Positions 45,107 through 57,331 of a stretch of DNA of 64,000 nt are shown here, in pieces (position 1 is the stretch's first letter; each line of letters opens with the position of its first letter). The stretch is taken from NCBI GenBank assembly GCA_012932865.1, contig SAXG01000081.1, forward strand, positions 1 through 64,000, given 5' to 3'. The translations under genes and the position numbers were made by a program. Source of the DNA: Amylostereum areolatum (lineage: Eukaryota; Basidiomycota; Agaricomycetes; Russulales; Stereaceae). The notes below the pieces were generated by a model. It had not been told where the DNA came from. It saw only the letters and a program-made list of their open reading frames with translations, and searched no databases.

Positions 45107-46185
45107 CGACAGCCGCCATGTCCCAAGGCCACGTTGCGACAATCTACCTTTGTTGTGTCGCTCCTTTGTCTCCAGGAAAAGCCACCGATATCGGGAACGA
45201 TTTCGAAGGGAGGTCAGAAAGCCCATCGATAGAACAATGGGCACGCAACTCCGCGCCGTAACGATCGGACGGCGTCGCACGTACACGGCACAGCGCGTGT
45301 CTTTTCGACAGATGCATGAACGTGACGGGGCGGGGACACGGTGCGACCATGGTTGCCACAAAAATAGATGTATGGGGGGAAGGATACACCGCTTCGATAT
45401 GAAGAAAATTTGTCCACGAGCGGGACGTGTGAATGAGGGGGGTCTGGGATGCGACGACGGAGCATGACGGACGACCGATCAATCAGTTAACCATACGAAC
45501 CGCGATTTTCTGTCCGCATGTACACGTCGGAACATCCCCATCCCTTCCATACTCACAGTCCCAGGGTTATTCCTCTGACCCATTCAAGATGAAACTTTGC
45601 AACTCGAGACAAGCGAGGGGTCTGGTCCAGATGGAGAGCTCATCGGTCCTTAAGATGAGCCCCCTCTTCATGGGCTTTAGACCACGCTGCTGACTGTTCG
45701 CGTTGGGGGATGAATTGAGAGCATGAACGCCGGGCCCGCGAGAAGGCTTGAAGTCGGGTTTGTTGACAGACTGTCTAGGCGGGATTTGCGATGGCAAGAC
45801 AGCACGCTGGCTGCTGTGAGAGAAGAGAGGGGTTGTGGTGGAGCTGAGATGGGTACTTCTGTCAAAGCGAGTGCTTCGCGTCAGCCAGTCAGGTTTCGTC
45901 GAGGAGGAGGTGCGAAGATGGAGGAGACGAACTCGAACTTGAAGATCGTACGATGAGTCAGGAACGGGTGACGGCCCGGGTTCCCGCTTCGCCCTCACGC
46001 CACATTCAGCCACTGCTGCTTCACCATGTAGACAGTAGGGCCAGGCATTGTCGGCAAAGAGCTCTAGGGCGTGCAACTATATATACAGGTCATGGTGTAG
46101 CGTAACGATTATGCGGGAGATACTGAGTCTACATTTACAAGCATTATGAGGGCGTCCGTGATATCCAATACATATACAAACCGCG
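45107..46185. other. Intergenic, no gene seen
   Basis: A minus-strand frame at 45567-46076 is open but shows no recognised domain or splice structure. Otherwise nothing. Confidence 0.35.
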
Positions 46186-48835
46186 TCAGTCTTCCTCGAC
46201 CTTGACGAGCACTCCGTCCCCGTCGTCTGCGGCTTCGTCCTTCACGAGCTTCGCGTTATCGTCCACCGTGTGTTCCTTGTGGATCAGAGCCTTCTTCTCG
46301 TCATCCTCGTCCTCATCCTTCACCAAAGTCTCGTTGCTCTCGTCGCCCGTCGACTTCTCCTCCTCCTCCTCGCTGTCATACTCGCCCGCCGCTATAACCA
46401 CTGCACGCTCGTCTCCATATACGACAGAAGCGGGTCCTCTGTGAAAGAAAAGTCAGAACTCCAATCGCATCACAGGGTAAGGAGTACTCACGTATATTCA
46501 ACGCCCTGCGCCCCAGATCAGCCAATGCTCAAGTATCTCCAAAGAAGAATCCCACGCACCCGATCCGACCACGCTATATGCGCTTTGAGCTCCGTCAACC
46601 CGAAGGAAAGCACCAACGTAAACGCCTGGGTGAAATACTCCGTATTCAGAGGACCCCGTCGCGGCGTGCGCGGCACCCCGGACACGTCCGCCGATACCGT
46701 GCACAAGGTCGTGAACATGTCTAACACCCCGTCCGGCTCGTCAAAAAACTGGAAACGAGCGAGACGACAAGCGAAACACTAGCCTGGATCCTCGTCCGCC
46801 CACTCTGGGCACGGACCTGCGCCGCGGTAGCACACGATCCGGCTTACAATCGTGTCGATGCCCTGCGCGGTGATCTTCCACAACGGTGTCTCGAATACGG
46901 TCGTCTCTGCCACGTGGGTGCCCTATATGCGACTGTCAGCGCACACATAATGAACGGCATATACCCCTTGGCCCACCTGCTCTAGCGTGCACGCGAACCC
47001 GCCCGGCACTACCATCCGACCGTCAAGATCGACGTATGCGTTCTTCGCACGCCGGCGGTGCTCTTCTTCTTCCTCGTTGTAAGTACTCACGACGTAAGTT
47101 CCATACGAGACCTTCGCGACACGGCTCGAGACGTAGTGGTCGACGTGGAACGAGACCACGCCCTCGGCCACAGCTTTGTTTCTGCGACGGAGGTGGGTAC
47201 ACGTCGAATATCCGAAGCCTGAGAGAGACGTACGTGTGACTGTCGGGTCTGAAGAGCTTGCGGCCCTGCTCCTGCAAATGGTCCCGAAGCTTCGCGTAGA
47301 GGAACTCGCTCGCAGCGAATCCACCGACAAGCAGGTACGTCTGCGCACCGTCAGTTGCGGCAGAAGGGGGATGAGGAAAGACATACGGAGATCTCGGCCG
47401 GGGCAGCCGCTTTGCGCTGTGCCTCGATAGTGCGGATGACACCGTCGATGGTCGGTTGGAAGAAGCCCGCGACCTCATCCCTGGTAGATCCTCCGTTAGA
47501 AACCGACTGCACAACAGAAGGGTCGGGACGTACACGGAGAGCTTGATCTGCCCGTTCCGGATCCCCGCCTGGGGGTCGCGGTCGGCGGTCATGTTGCTGA
47601 ACTTGACGTACGAATCGCCCGCGCCCTTGAACCGCTTCTTCGTCGTCTTGTCGAACTCCTCCGAGATGGCGTGAACGTACTCGGGCGTGCCGAAGCGGGA
47701 GTCCTTGAGCCTCTCTGAACAGGTCTCGTTGTCAGCGGCATCGCGGTGAAAGGAACGGTAGAAGGGGCTCACTGGCGAGATAGTCCGACGCTCGCTTTCG
47801 AACGAGCACCGAGCCCTGGAAGATACCTGGGTTTCGCGTTAGCATCGGGTGGCTCCGATAGACAAACAGCGCGTACACTCTGCAGGGGCGATCTCCTCGA
47901 TGGCGATGGGCGACGCCTCCGCGAACGTGTAGGTGCTGATGTCGACCGTGCCACCGCCAGCGTCGATGATCATGACATTCTTGCCCGTCTGGGTACACTG
48001 TCAGACGCCGCAGCCCGACGCAAAACAAAGCGAATACGCACCTCGATGGCGTCCGCCGCCAGCCCGCTGGCCACGCAATAGTGGAAGCTCGCCTCGCCCT
48101 CGGAGACGAACGTCACGCGGTCGTAGCCCTCCAGCGTGTCCGGCACCAAGCCGCCCAACACCGCCGCGCGCCGCATCGCGCTCTGCTGCGCGCCCTCCCA
48201 CCCGTTCGGGTGGCTGAGCACGAAACGAACGTCCTCCTTGACCGAGTCCCAGAGCAGGTCCCCGCTCGCGTGGGTCTCCTGGATGAACGCGCGCGCGCGC
48301 GCGAAGAGGTACGCGTAAAAGTCGGCGAAGACGGCGACGATGTCTTTGTTTGGCGGGAGGTGGGCGGTGGGGATGGAAGGGTCGGGTGCGACGGCGGGCG
48401 GGCGGAGGAGGAGCTTGAACCTGCGTGGGGAGGTTAGGGGGTGACGGGGTAGCTGAGCGGAACGAAGAACGCACCATTCGAGTTTGAGTGGCGCGACCTC
48501 CTGCCAGTCGTCCTCCGAGACAAAGTCGTCGTCCAAAGACGGATCCTCGGCGCCCACAGCCAGCACCTTGCCGTCCGCGCTGTAGTAGATGACGGTTTGG
48601 ACTTTGGAGTCACCCGCCTCTTGTCCCGGATACCTGTTCGACGCCCGCCCGGTCAACGTGAGTGCATGCACGCGAGCATGACAAAAGACACGGACCTCGT
48701 CACTGTCTTGATCTCAGGGACTTTTCCTGGGTCGAGCAACGCGTAGGAAATGCCACTGAAGGTGGTGCCGAGGTCGAACGCGAGGACGAGCTGACGCTTG
48801 GGACCTTCGAACGGCTTGCGGTTTGCGAATGACAT
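46186..48835 (-). CDS. HSP70-like ATPase C (HSPA12-type) with acidic tail
   Basis: ATG 48835 (MSFANRKPFEGPKRQLVLAF). Phosphate-1 DLGTTFSG near 48753-48778, phosphate-2 IDAGGGTVD near 47939-47965, adenosine-site VGGFAASEFLYAKL near 47292-47330. Same exon plan as A and B: break after TVTR, then YPGQEAGDSKVQTV, LSHPNGWEGAQQSAM and FVSEGEASFHYC. Near 47600-47650 it has KRFKGAGDSYVKFSNM. Unlike the other copies, the C-terminus adds about 70 residues rich in Asp, Glu and Lys (for example EYDSEEEEEKSTGDES) before the stop at 46186. The tail may act as a client or histone-binding segment, by analogy only. No frame break was noticed. Confidence 0.85.
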
Positions 48836-49555
48836 TCGTGTGTTTTAGCGTTGATATGTATGCGTATGTTGTATGGTTGGAAGGCGGGGCGGTGAAGATG
48901 GCAGCCGAGGGGGGAATTTGAGACTTGAGTGCGGCTGTGGCTCAAAGGGTATGTAAGTGCTAGGCGCCATTAATCCACGCGTCGAGTCAACGCTTTCTCA
49001 CTCTCTTCAGACTTGTTCACCTTCAGGTTCTTATAAGTTCTTTGGCGTGCGTGAGCTCGAAGGAGGGGGATCTGCGGAGAGAGAGTAGCAGCAGGTGGCA
49101 AGCGAAATAGCTGCGAAATGGAGGAAATAAATGTCATAAATAAAACAAAGATGACGCGCACGCGATCACATGAGCGTGAGAAGTAGTGCCAGCGGGCGCT
49201 TCTCGGCGCGGAGCGTGGCGCGGCTGAAGTTGTCTTTCACCACTTCTTTCCCCATCGCTTTCTGCGGGGCTTGCCCTGCCCCCAAACTCTCCATATTGAC
49301 GAGCTTACGATACATATTAACGGTCTGCATAATCTGGTAGCCCCGGAAGTCCCAATCCACTGCTCCAGCTCGACGCTTGACGTGTGACGCACCAGCCAGT
49401 GCACAGCTCACTCTCGAGCGAACTGCGACGATCACAGCGCCGCGCACGATTTGACGAAGTGAGTACGTACCCTGAAAAACAGACCTTTGTCGCGACTTAC
49501 ACTTTGAAGATTTTTAACGATTCAGCCTTTCTACTTTTTACTATAACTTCCCAGG
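48836..49555. promoter_or_regulatory. Shared upstream region of HSP70-C and CC1, with CC1 5'UTR intron
   Basis: 720 bp separate the two divergent start codons. 49459-49554 reads as a 5'UTR intron of CC1: gacgaa|gtgagt donor and cccag acceptor one base before ATG 49556. The same arrangement precedes CC2. No heat-shock element triplet was found. Confidence 0.5.
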
Positions 49556-50899
49556 ATGGCTTCGGTGCTGTCCGCATTCAACAACAACGCACGCTCCCAT
49601 CCGTCCATGTCCGTTGTCGACGCGGACTCAGATGACGACTCATCTGAATCCGAGACGCACTGGAAGGTTTGCCCTTCTCTTATTCTCATCTGAAGTCATT
49701 GTTCAAACCCTGGCAGAAAGAGGCCATGCTGTGGAAAGACCGGTACCACTGGTCGCAGCGCCGGGGCGACGCCCTCTTCAAAGCCAACAACGAGCTCAAG
49801 CTAGAACTGGAACAGAAGAAAGACGCTTGCGCGCAACTAATGAGCAAGGCAAACGAGATAATAGGACATTACCACCAGAAAGACTCAGAGCTCGCGCACG
49901 CGCTGCAGGTCTCCAGCGAACGAGAAGAGGCACTGGCGCACGAGGAGGCGCGGAACGCAGAGCTCAGGGCCCTCCTCGAGATGCACGCGTCCGAACTTTC
50001 CGTCCTGAGAGCGTTCGCCCTTCCGACCGAACAGATCACGGACGTGCGCGTCGCGGAAATGGTCGAGGAGATCAACTACGAGATGGGCCAGACGGCGGCG
50101 ACGCTGTCCGACGAGTACGCCGAGGTCCCCCCCTCGCCGGGCGAGTACACCAAGGAGGCGTTGAGCTCGCTGGACAAACGCGTCAGCCGCGGTGTGGCGA
50201 AGGTCCTCGCCAGCGCTGGGAGAAGCATCGAACAGGACGTCGCGATGCAGATCGCGCTGCAGGCGTGCATGTCCCTGCGTCTGAACCTCGCCATCCAGCG
50301 ATGGTCGTTTGGGAGCCTTGCGGACGACGGCGCTCTCAAGGATGTTTCCAAGACCATTTCCGAGAACGGTGCGCATATATCTCAGGCTACTTCGCGTCGA
50401 CGACTGACATCTGGCGCCAGAGCCCGAACAGGTCTCCCGGAAATGGCGCTCCCTGACGCACCAATACGCGCGTTGGACACGACAGGACCGCTCCAAGGCG
50501 CAGAAAACGATCGTGAATCACATCAAAGAGCACCTCGCAGACGTCCTCGTCGCCGCGGGCCACGCGTCCGACCATATGATGTCGCTCGCCGCCGTCCATG
50601 CGAGGGTCGGCGCGCACGTTTCCAATGTCGTTCGTCTCGCCTTCGAGCTGAACGAGGTCCTCGGGCAGGGGCTCGGCGCGTACGATATGAGCCCCGCGCA
50701 CTTTTCCTACGGCACGACATTCGATCCGGAGACGATGCAGGACGGATATCCTACGACAATGCCTGAGGATATAGACGGCCGCCGAGGAAAGGTGCTGTGC
50801 ACAACGGACCTAGGTTTGGTGCGAGTGATGAAAGGCAGGGAGGACGTTCTGGTCAAGCCGAAGGTGGCATTAGACGCGCTCATTTCTCCTGGCTATTGA
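49556..50899 (+). CDS. CC1: coiled-coil family protein
   Basis: Model join(49556..49666, 49717..50368, 50421..50899), 413 residues. A short acidic N-terminus (VVDADSDDDSSESE) is followed by a heptad-rich coiled coil (about residues 38-150: ELKLELEQKKDAC..., HALQVSSEREEALAHEEA). A conserved helical domain follows, with QITDVRVAEMVEEINYEMG, SIEQDVAMQIALQACMS and FGSLADDGALKDV. Exon 3 (phase 1) reads EPEQVSRKWRSLTHQYARW and AHVSNVVRLAFELNEVLG, ending VLCTTDLGLVRVMKG and LVKPKVALDAL. I know this layout as an expanded, unnamed Agaricomycete family; function is unknown. Nearest relative is CC2, 0.6 kb downstream. Confidence 0.85.
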
Positions 50900-51080
50900 G
50901 CGGGGTTTTACCGTCTTTTCAACTCACAGTGGCAATATCCAAAGCGTATCAGTTACTGAACAGCATACGAAGGCGTAAATATTATGCAAAGGCTGTAGCT
51001 ACATGGGACTTGCCAATGACTTATAAGAGCAAATAATATTTCATGACATTGAGACACTGGTCGAGCCAACCAAATGCATT

Positions 51081-51114
51081 TTTACACTCTTCTGCTCTCT
51101 GCGAAGAGTGTAAA
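51081..51114. terminator. 12-bp perfect inverted repeat between CC1 and CC2
   Basis: tttacactcttc (51081-51092) and gaagagtgtaaa (51103-51114) pair perfectly around a 10-nt loop. About 180 nt after the CC1 stop. It could be a 3'-end hairpin or a small element remnant; eukaryotic 3' ends do not need such a hairpin, so the terminator label is only positional. Confidence 0.4.
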
Positions 51115-51449
51115 CTCGAAAGCTGATGATTATGTACGAGGGACGCGGTCCGCGGTCCGGGACAATGCATGACAGCACAATCACGTGGGCGTGGGATAAA
51201 GGATTTGCCGAGCTGGTGGCGAGTTTGTCGTCTTTCAAGTTCTCAGTTTCTGTAAACTTTCACCATCTCCAAGCCGCTCTCTGTGGGACTTGTCCTGCTT
51301 CCGTTTCTCTAAGTTTATCACTGTAACGTGAACTCTCCCAAAAATCAATATTGACCAGCCAAACCCAGAGACGCCGTCACGCTCTCACTCCTTTCAGTTG
51401 ACAAGTTCGGCGATAACGCCGCGACTCGGAGCGCATATCCTTTGACGAA

Positions 51450-51524
51450 GTGAGCAACCTATTGTCACTCTCGTCTATCGCATTCTGAAACCTTCCAACA
51501 GAATATTTTCAACCATAAAGTTAG
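51450..51524 (+). other. 5'UTR intron of CC2
   Basis: gacgaa|gtgagc donor at 51450 and ttag acceptor one base before ATG 51526 repeat the arrangement upstream of CC1 (49459-49554). It shows that the 5' ends were duplicated with the genes. Confidence 0.55.
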
Positions 51525-51525
51525 G

Positions 51526-52879
51526 ATGACATCGATACTCTCCGCCGCGAAGGGTGCCTTCGGAATGATACGCACCCCTCCGTCTATCATCGACATGGAC
51601 TCTGAAGACGATTCCCCCGAGTTGGAGATGCAGGTCGGCCTCACCGCTTTTCTCCTTTTGAATTTTAACCACATAATACGACAGAGAGAGATTACATTGT
51701 GGAAGAGCCGGTTCCACCGGTCGCAGCGCGACGTCGATGCCCGCATCACAGCCAACAACGCACTTCAACTTGAACTCGAGCAATCGAAAGTCGCCTACGA
51801 GCAGCTCATGGACCAAGCAAATGGCGTCGTAAGACAGTACCACCGGAAAGACGCAGAGCTTGCGCACGCGCTGCAGGTATCCAGCGAAAAGGACCGCGCG
51901 TTGGCGCACGCAGAGACGCAGAACGCAGAACTAAAGGCCCTCCTCGAGGCGCGCACCTCCGAGCTCTCTGCGTTTCAGGACTTTGCCCCTCCGACGGAAC
52001 AGGTCACGGACGTGTGCGTGGCGGAGATGGTCGAGGAGATCAACTACGAGATAGGCCAGACGGCGGCCACGCTGTCCGACGACTACGCGGACGTTCCCCC
52101 CTCGCATACCGAGCATGCGAAGGACGCATTTAGCTCGCTGGAGATGCGTGCGGGTCGAGGGGCAGCGAAGGTCTTGGCCAGCGCTGGGAAGGGCCTCGAG
52201 CAGGACATCGCGATACAGATCGCGCTGCAGGCGTGCATGTCCGCACGCGCATGCAATATCCTCAACCGATGGTCATTCGGAAGCACGGCGGACGACGCCG
52301 CTCTCAAGGATATTTCCAAGAATGTGTCCGAGAACGGTTCGTATACTCCCCCGAATTCCTTCGCCCCTACGACTCACTATCATTCTGAATTTATCCACAG
52401 AACCGCCACACGTCTCCCGGAAATGGCGCTCCTTGACGCACCGACACGCGCGCTGGACACGCCAGGGCCGCTCTAAGGCGGAAACTACGAACGTAAATCA
52501 CATCAAGCAACACCTCGCCGACGTCCTCGTCGCAGCGGGCCACGCGCCGGACCAAACGACGGCGCTCGCCGTCGTCTATGCGAAAGTCGGCGCGCACGTC
52601 TCCGAGGTCGTCCGTCTGGCGTTCGAGCTCAACGAGGTCCTCGGACAGAAGCTCGGCGCATACGATATGCATCCTGCGCACCTGCCGTACGGAACGACAT
52701 TTGACCCAGAGACGATGCAGGATGGATATTCTACCGCCGGGACTGGGGATGTAGAACAACGTCGCGGGAAGGTGCTGTGCACGACGGATCTGGGCCTGGT
52801 GCGTGTTATGAAAGGGAGGGAAGATATTTTAGTCAAGCCGAAGGTGGCTTTAGACGCTCTCATATCTCCTGACTCTTGA
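51526..52879 (+). CDS. CC2: coiled-coil family protein, tandem paralogue of CC1
   Basis: Model join(51526..51633, 51685..52336, 52401..52879), 412 residues. Exons 2 and 3 have the same lengths as in CC1 (652 and 479 nt). It starts MTSILSAAKGAFGMIRTPPS; the acidic segment is MDSEDDSPELEMQ and the coiled coil spans about residues 40-150. The conserved domain has QVTDVCVAEMVEEINYEIG, QDIAIQIALQACMSARACN and HVSEVVRLAFELNEVLGQ, ending VLCTTDLGLVRVMKGRED. The clear CC1 similarity across exons points to recent tandem duplication. Function unknown. Confidence 0.85.
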
Positions 52880-53080
52880 GGGATAGTCTACTTATGCACG
52901 GTTGCATACACATTTTTTTCATGATGATACTCTTCAGAGAAGGATAATTCGATAACAAATGAAAGCGAGAAACGTTACAACAGCAGAAGAGGCCGTAGGA
53001 CAAAATAACACACAGAGCCCGCCAATATGAGAAGGTAAAGTTTTACAATCGCGGAACGGGAGACCAGGGCTGGAGGAAAT

Positions 53081-56000
53081 TCAGATATCTCGAAAGTGAC
53101 GTGAAAATAAGAAGTCCTGACCTCTGAACACGGGTTTACCCTTGACAAGCTTGATACTCTCTAGCTCTTCCCCGACGGCGGTTTCGTCGTCGCTATAATC
53201 GTCCTCGGGAATCACGGAGTAATCGTCGTCGTAGACGATCGAAGCTGGTCCCCTGTAGCCGTAATTGTAAGGTTTTCACTCATGACATGAAATTTGCAGG
53301 CCAACTCACGTATGCTCCACCCCCTACGATTTTAGATCAGTCTTCCGCGAAACTTTTCAAGAACACAGAAAACGCACCTGATCGCACCACGATATATGCG
53401 CCTGGATTTCCGTCAAGCCCAAAGACAGCACCAACGTATAATCCCTGGGTGAAGTATATTTTTCCACCTGGGCCATACAAGGGGACGCGGGGCACCTTGG
53501 ACACATCCGCCGACACAGTGCACAAGTTCACGAACAAGCCTAAATGAAGGTCAGCGGAAGGAGTGCAATATTACCGCGCCATCCTCACCTGGGTCCTCAT
53601 CCACCCACTGTGGGCACGGACCCCTTCCCCTGTAACATGCGATCGTATTACTAACCGTGCCGATGTCATACTCATTTCGCCACGTCAATGACATCTTGAA
53701 CACGGTCTCCTCAGCGACCCGTGTCCCCTGAGAAAATCAACATTGGTTCTCGACAGATAGGAAAGGCTCGATCCACTGACCCGCGGTAGCATACAACAGA
53801 ACAGACCATTGATCTTCACACATCCGTCCGCGCCCATGAATGTATTCTGTGCGCGTTTCAAGTGCTCTGGATACGCCGGGTTGAAGCCTGTAGAAGAGTA
53901 GGTTCCATACGACATCTTCGCCCCGGCTTGAGACGTAGTGGTCGATGTGGAACGAGACCGCGCCTTCTGCCACGGCTTTCCTCCTGTACCATACGTTGAG
54001 TGAAGCGAATAACATATATTAAGTGCACAGAGTGCACGTGTGATCATCAGGCCGAAAGAGTGTCAGTCCTTGGTTCGAAAGATAATCGTGGAGTCTCGCG
54101 TAGAAAAATTCGTTGGCGCCGAGCCCGCCAACGAGAAGGTAGGTCTACGTTCATAAGGTATCAGAAACAAAACTGGTGATCCACCCTGAGGAACAATCCT
54201 GAGAAACACGCACCGATATCTCAGCAGGAGCTGCGGCCTTGCGCTGCGCCTCGATGGCGTCGATGACGGCGGCGAGTGGCGGCTGAAAAAAGCCTGCGAC
54301 TTCCTCTCTACACCTTAATCAGAAGCGCGCTTGTGGTGCATAGGTGCGAGGACATAAGTACGCAGAGAGCTTCATTCGGCCATTCCGAATGCATCAGGAA
54401 AACCCTACCGTGCAAATACCTTGCAAAAATCGCTAAATTAGCAGGGCCTGACAAAATCATGCAAACGGCTCGCAAATGCTTCTGGGAGCGTTCTCACGCT
54501 CTCGTCTGCTCACTCGAAAGGTTCTCACGGCTCACCGCACAGCACCGTGCGCTTGTGATTGGCTAGACTACACCGTGTGAATTCCCCGTTCACTTGAGTT
54601 GCCAGCGAGACGAGTCGACGACTTTGCGTTTTCTTCAACCACCACTTCCTTCCGCTGGCAGTCTCTTGACGCCACCTTTCTCTTCTTACTCTCTCCTCAA
54701 CGTCACTCCGTCAAGTGACCCGACACATTACATATAACATTCCTTTACGCGCGAGTTGGCTGATGAGGGTAACAGTGGCCCGTGCGTGGGCCATTGACAG
54801 TTGACAAGGACGACGCGCGAGAGGGTTGACAGCGTCACAGCTTCGGAGTCACTAGGGCTAGTGGTATGTCTCCACTCCTTTCATATCCTTCTTTTCTCAT
54901 CACTCTTACAGCCCATGCGCGGGGGTCAATCTCGGTGCAAGTTTGAGCATAAGCTAGCGATGCTTTGGTGAGTACTAAATAGTGCCGTTTCGTGCCGTAT
55001 TTTCCGTCACTCATCATTTTATTTATAGGTACCCTAGTATCTGTACGTGCAACAGCTGGTATAGTCGTAGAGTGGGGATCTCACGCAGGATGGTGTTGGA
55101 GCAACGAGCGGGTATGGTGGCACAACGCAAGATCGCGTGGGTGACGGAGGTGACATACTGGACGAAGTATGGTGGATAGGGGAGGGGTTTTGGTGAGTTT
55201 ACGCGGTCGTCGCGGTCACATGTCGTGCTGCTGAACTTGATGTGCGAGTCCTCGTAGCCTTTGAATCGCTTCTTCGCTGTCTTGTCGAACTCCTCCGTGA
55301 TTGCCTGGACGTAGGCGGACGATCCAAAACGAGTATAGCGGAGTTTTTCTGGGGCACGTTCGTGTCATTGTCGGCTGTGGATGTATGGTGAAGGGAAGTG
55401 TATACTCACTGGCGAGATAAGCGGAGGTGCGGTTGCGAACGATCACAGATCCCTGGAGGATGGCTAGTATAAACGTCAGAATCGGGTAGCTAGTGTAAAG
55501 GGACACGACTTACAGTCCGCTGGCGCAATCTCTTCGACGGAAATAGGAGATCCCTCAGAGAAGGAGTAGGTACTGAGATCGACCGTGCCTCCACCGGCAT
55601 CGATGATCATGATATTCTTCCCCTTCTAAAACCAGAGTCAGAGCTTCCGAATGAAGAGTAGGAACGTAGACCCACATCAATCGTATCCATTGTCAAACCG
55701 ATGGCAACGCAATAGTGAAGGCTCGCTTCGCCCTCCTGAGACGAACGTAACTCGCTCATGCCCCCTTAGCGTATCCGGAACCAGCCCGGCCATAACTGCG
55801 GCGCGGCGCATCGCGCTCTGCTGCTTACCCTCCCACCCATTCAGGGTGACTCGGCACAAAGTGCGCGTCGTCCTTAACCGAATCCCAGAGCCGATCTCCA
55901 CTTGCATGCGTCTCCTGGATGAAGGCGCGGACATGTGCGTAAAGGTACACGAGGTAGTCGGCGGCGACGCCAAGGAGGTTTTTGTGAGGGGGTAGTTTGG

Positions 56001-56471
56001 GAGAGGGAATGGAAGGGTCGAGGGGGGCTGTAGGTGGTCGGAAGAGGAGCTTGAACCTGTACCAAGCTGGTCAGGACGATGGCGGTATGATGAAGGAGAC
56101 AGTACACGCACCATTTCGACTTTCAGCGGTTTGAATCCTTTCCCCTCATCTTCTGAATCTGATCCATCATCGGAGTAAGGATCCTCTTGCGTCCGCCGCG
56201 ATCACCCTCCCCGCTAGCGTCGTAGTATAAGACGGTCTGGACCTTGGCATCGCCTGCCTCCTGTCCACGGTATCTGCTCACCGTCCAGGCGTCAGACCTG
56301 CACGAAGTGACAGGTGGGTTAAATCGCTCACCTCGTCACGGACATTATCTCCGGAACCTTGCCTGGGTCGAGCACCACGTAAGAAATGCCACTGAATGTC
56401 GTTCCCACGTCGAACGCGATGATGACCTGGCGCTTGCAGCCAGCAAACGGTTTGCGCATGTCGAGGAACAT
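53081..56471 (-). pseudogene. HSP70-like copy D, frame-broken and interrupted
   Basis: ATG 56471 (MFLDMRKPFAGCKRQVIIAF). Phosphate-1 is DVGTTFSG (near 56389-56414), phosphate-2 IDAGGGTVD is near 55575-55612, and the adenosine motif is changed to VGGLGANEFF (near 54096-54132). Frames break in the exon after YRGQEAGDAKVQ (near 56200), at the SHPNGWEG block (near 55840) and at FVSEGEASLHYC (near 55740). Between KFSSTTCDRD (55200) and REEVAGFFQPPL (54310) there are about 890 bp where the paralogues have roughly 90, so about 0.8 kb is inserted. The last exon (RGP/GPASIVYDDDY, stop 53081) is still readable. Confidence 0.8.
54312..55195. other. About 0.8 kb insertion inside HSP70-D, identity unknown
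   Basis: Bounded by the HSP70 homology on each side. No open frame longer than about 100 codons with recognised content, and I found no clear terminal inverted repeats or target duplication by eye. It could be a small non-autonomous element or intron growth in a dead gene. Confidence 0.5.
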
Positions 56472-57236
56472 GGTATAGGGGTGCTTTTAGATATCGATAT
56501 GAAACCTATTTGGTGATTTTTGTGGTGTAGAGGATATGGGGTGGCGACCAGTCATCCTGCAGTGCACTCATGCTTATATGTGGCAGACCACGCATATCTG
56601 TGGCTCAAAGGGAAAAGTGTCAGGACTAACCGCGTATTGGCTTGCAAACCCCTTCCAGGTGCATTGAAGGGATGTGCAGACCTTCGCGTTTACTTGTTAT
56701 AAACCCGTTCTAGCGTCAAGAAGGATAAAAGGTCAAAGAAAAGTTCGGAAGTCCGAGTCCCGAGAGGCGGAGGCGTCGGAAGTTCAGCCACGTGGACGGA
56801 GGTTGTGGGTTACAAGTCCGGGCCGAAGAGCGCGAAGTGCTTGAGCCTCGTGGCCTTCATCGTCCACGGCTGTCCACGGCCCTCGTCAACGCACCCTCTC
56901 CTGAAACGACTTCCTACTATTCACGATGTTTCCCTCCTCACAGGCTCTCTAAACCTCGCTGTCTCTGTATATTACCACTCCCCACATAGCCTGTGGGCAT
57001 CTGGGTAGGTCTGATGATAGATTGCCGGCGATCTTGAGTTCAAACGCGACTCGAATCCTAGGACAGGTTCCACTGCCTAGTCTCCCAGAGGCAGACGCGA
57101 TAATTCGTCAACACTTCTCAAGTTCAGGATCCTCTTATCTGGCGTTCCACCTCTCCGGGGCCCGTCATACGCAACAAACCAGACCGCCGGGGTCCACGAA
57201 GTCCTTCATCTTTCTGTAAAAGACATATCTTGGACC
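56472..57236. other. Region between HSP70-D and CC3, no gene seen
   Basis: Short open frames only. The string aatcctaggacaggtt at 57053-57070 recurs at 60586-60602 upstream of CC5, suggesting a shared duplicated upstream segment. Confidence 0.4.
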
Positions 57237-57331
57237 ATGGGGAATGCACAGTCAAACCAGTCGAATACAGATCGGGAAACTTTACTGGCACGTAATATCA
57301 TCTCTACCTCAGTGGTTATTTGCTGACTTAA

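Noticed and set aside
49166..49447. 93-codon minus-strand frame between HSP70-C and CC1
   Set aside because: No family match and lies in the shared upstream region.
48836..49555. Heat-shock elements in the HSP70-C upstream region
   Set aside because: Several TTC triplets near 49010-49040 are direct, not the alternating GAA/TTC order needed.
57020..57080. Possible tRNA T-arm-like string near aatcctaggacagg
   Set aside because: No cloverleaf could be formed; the string recurs upstream of CC5 as part of a duplicated segment.
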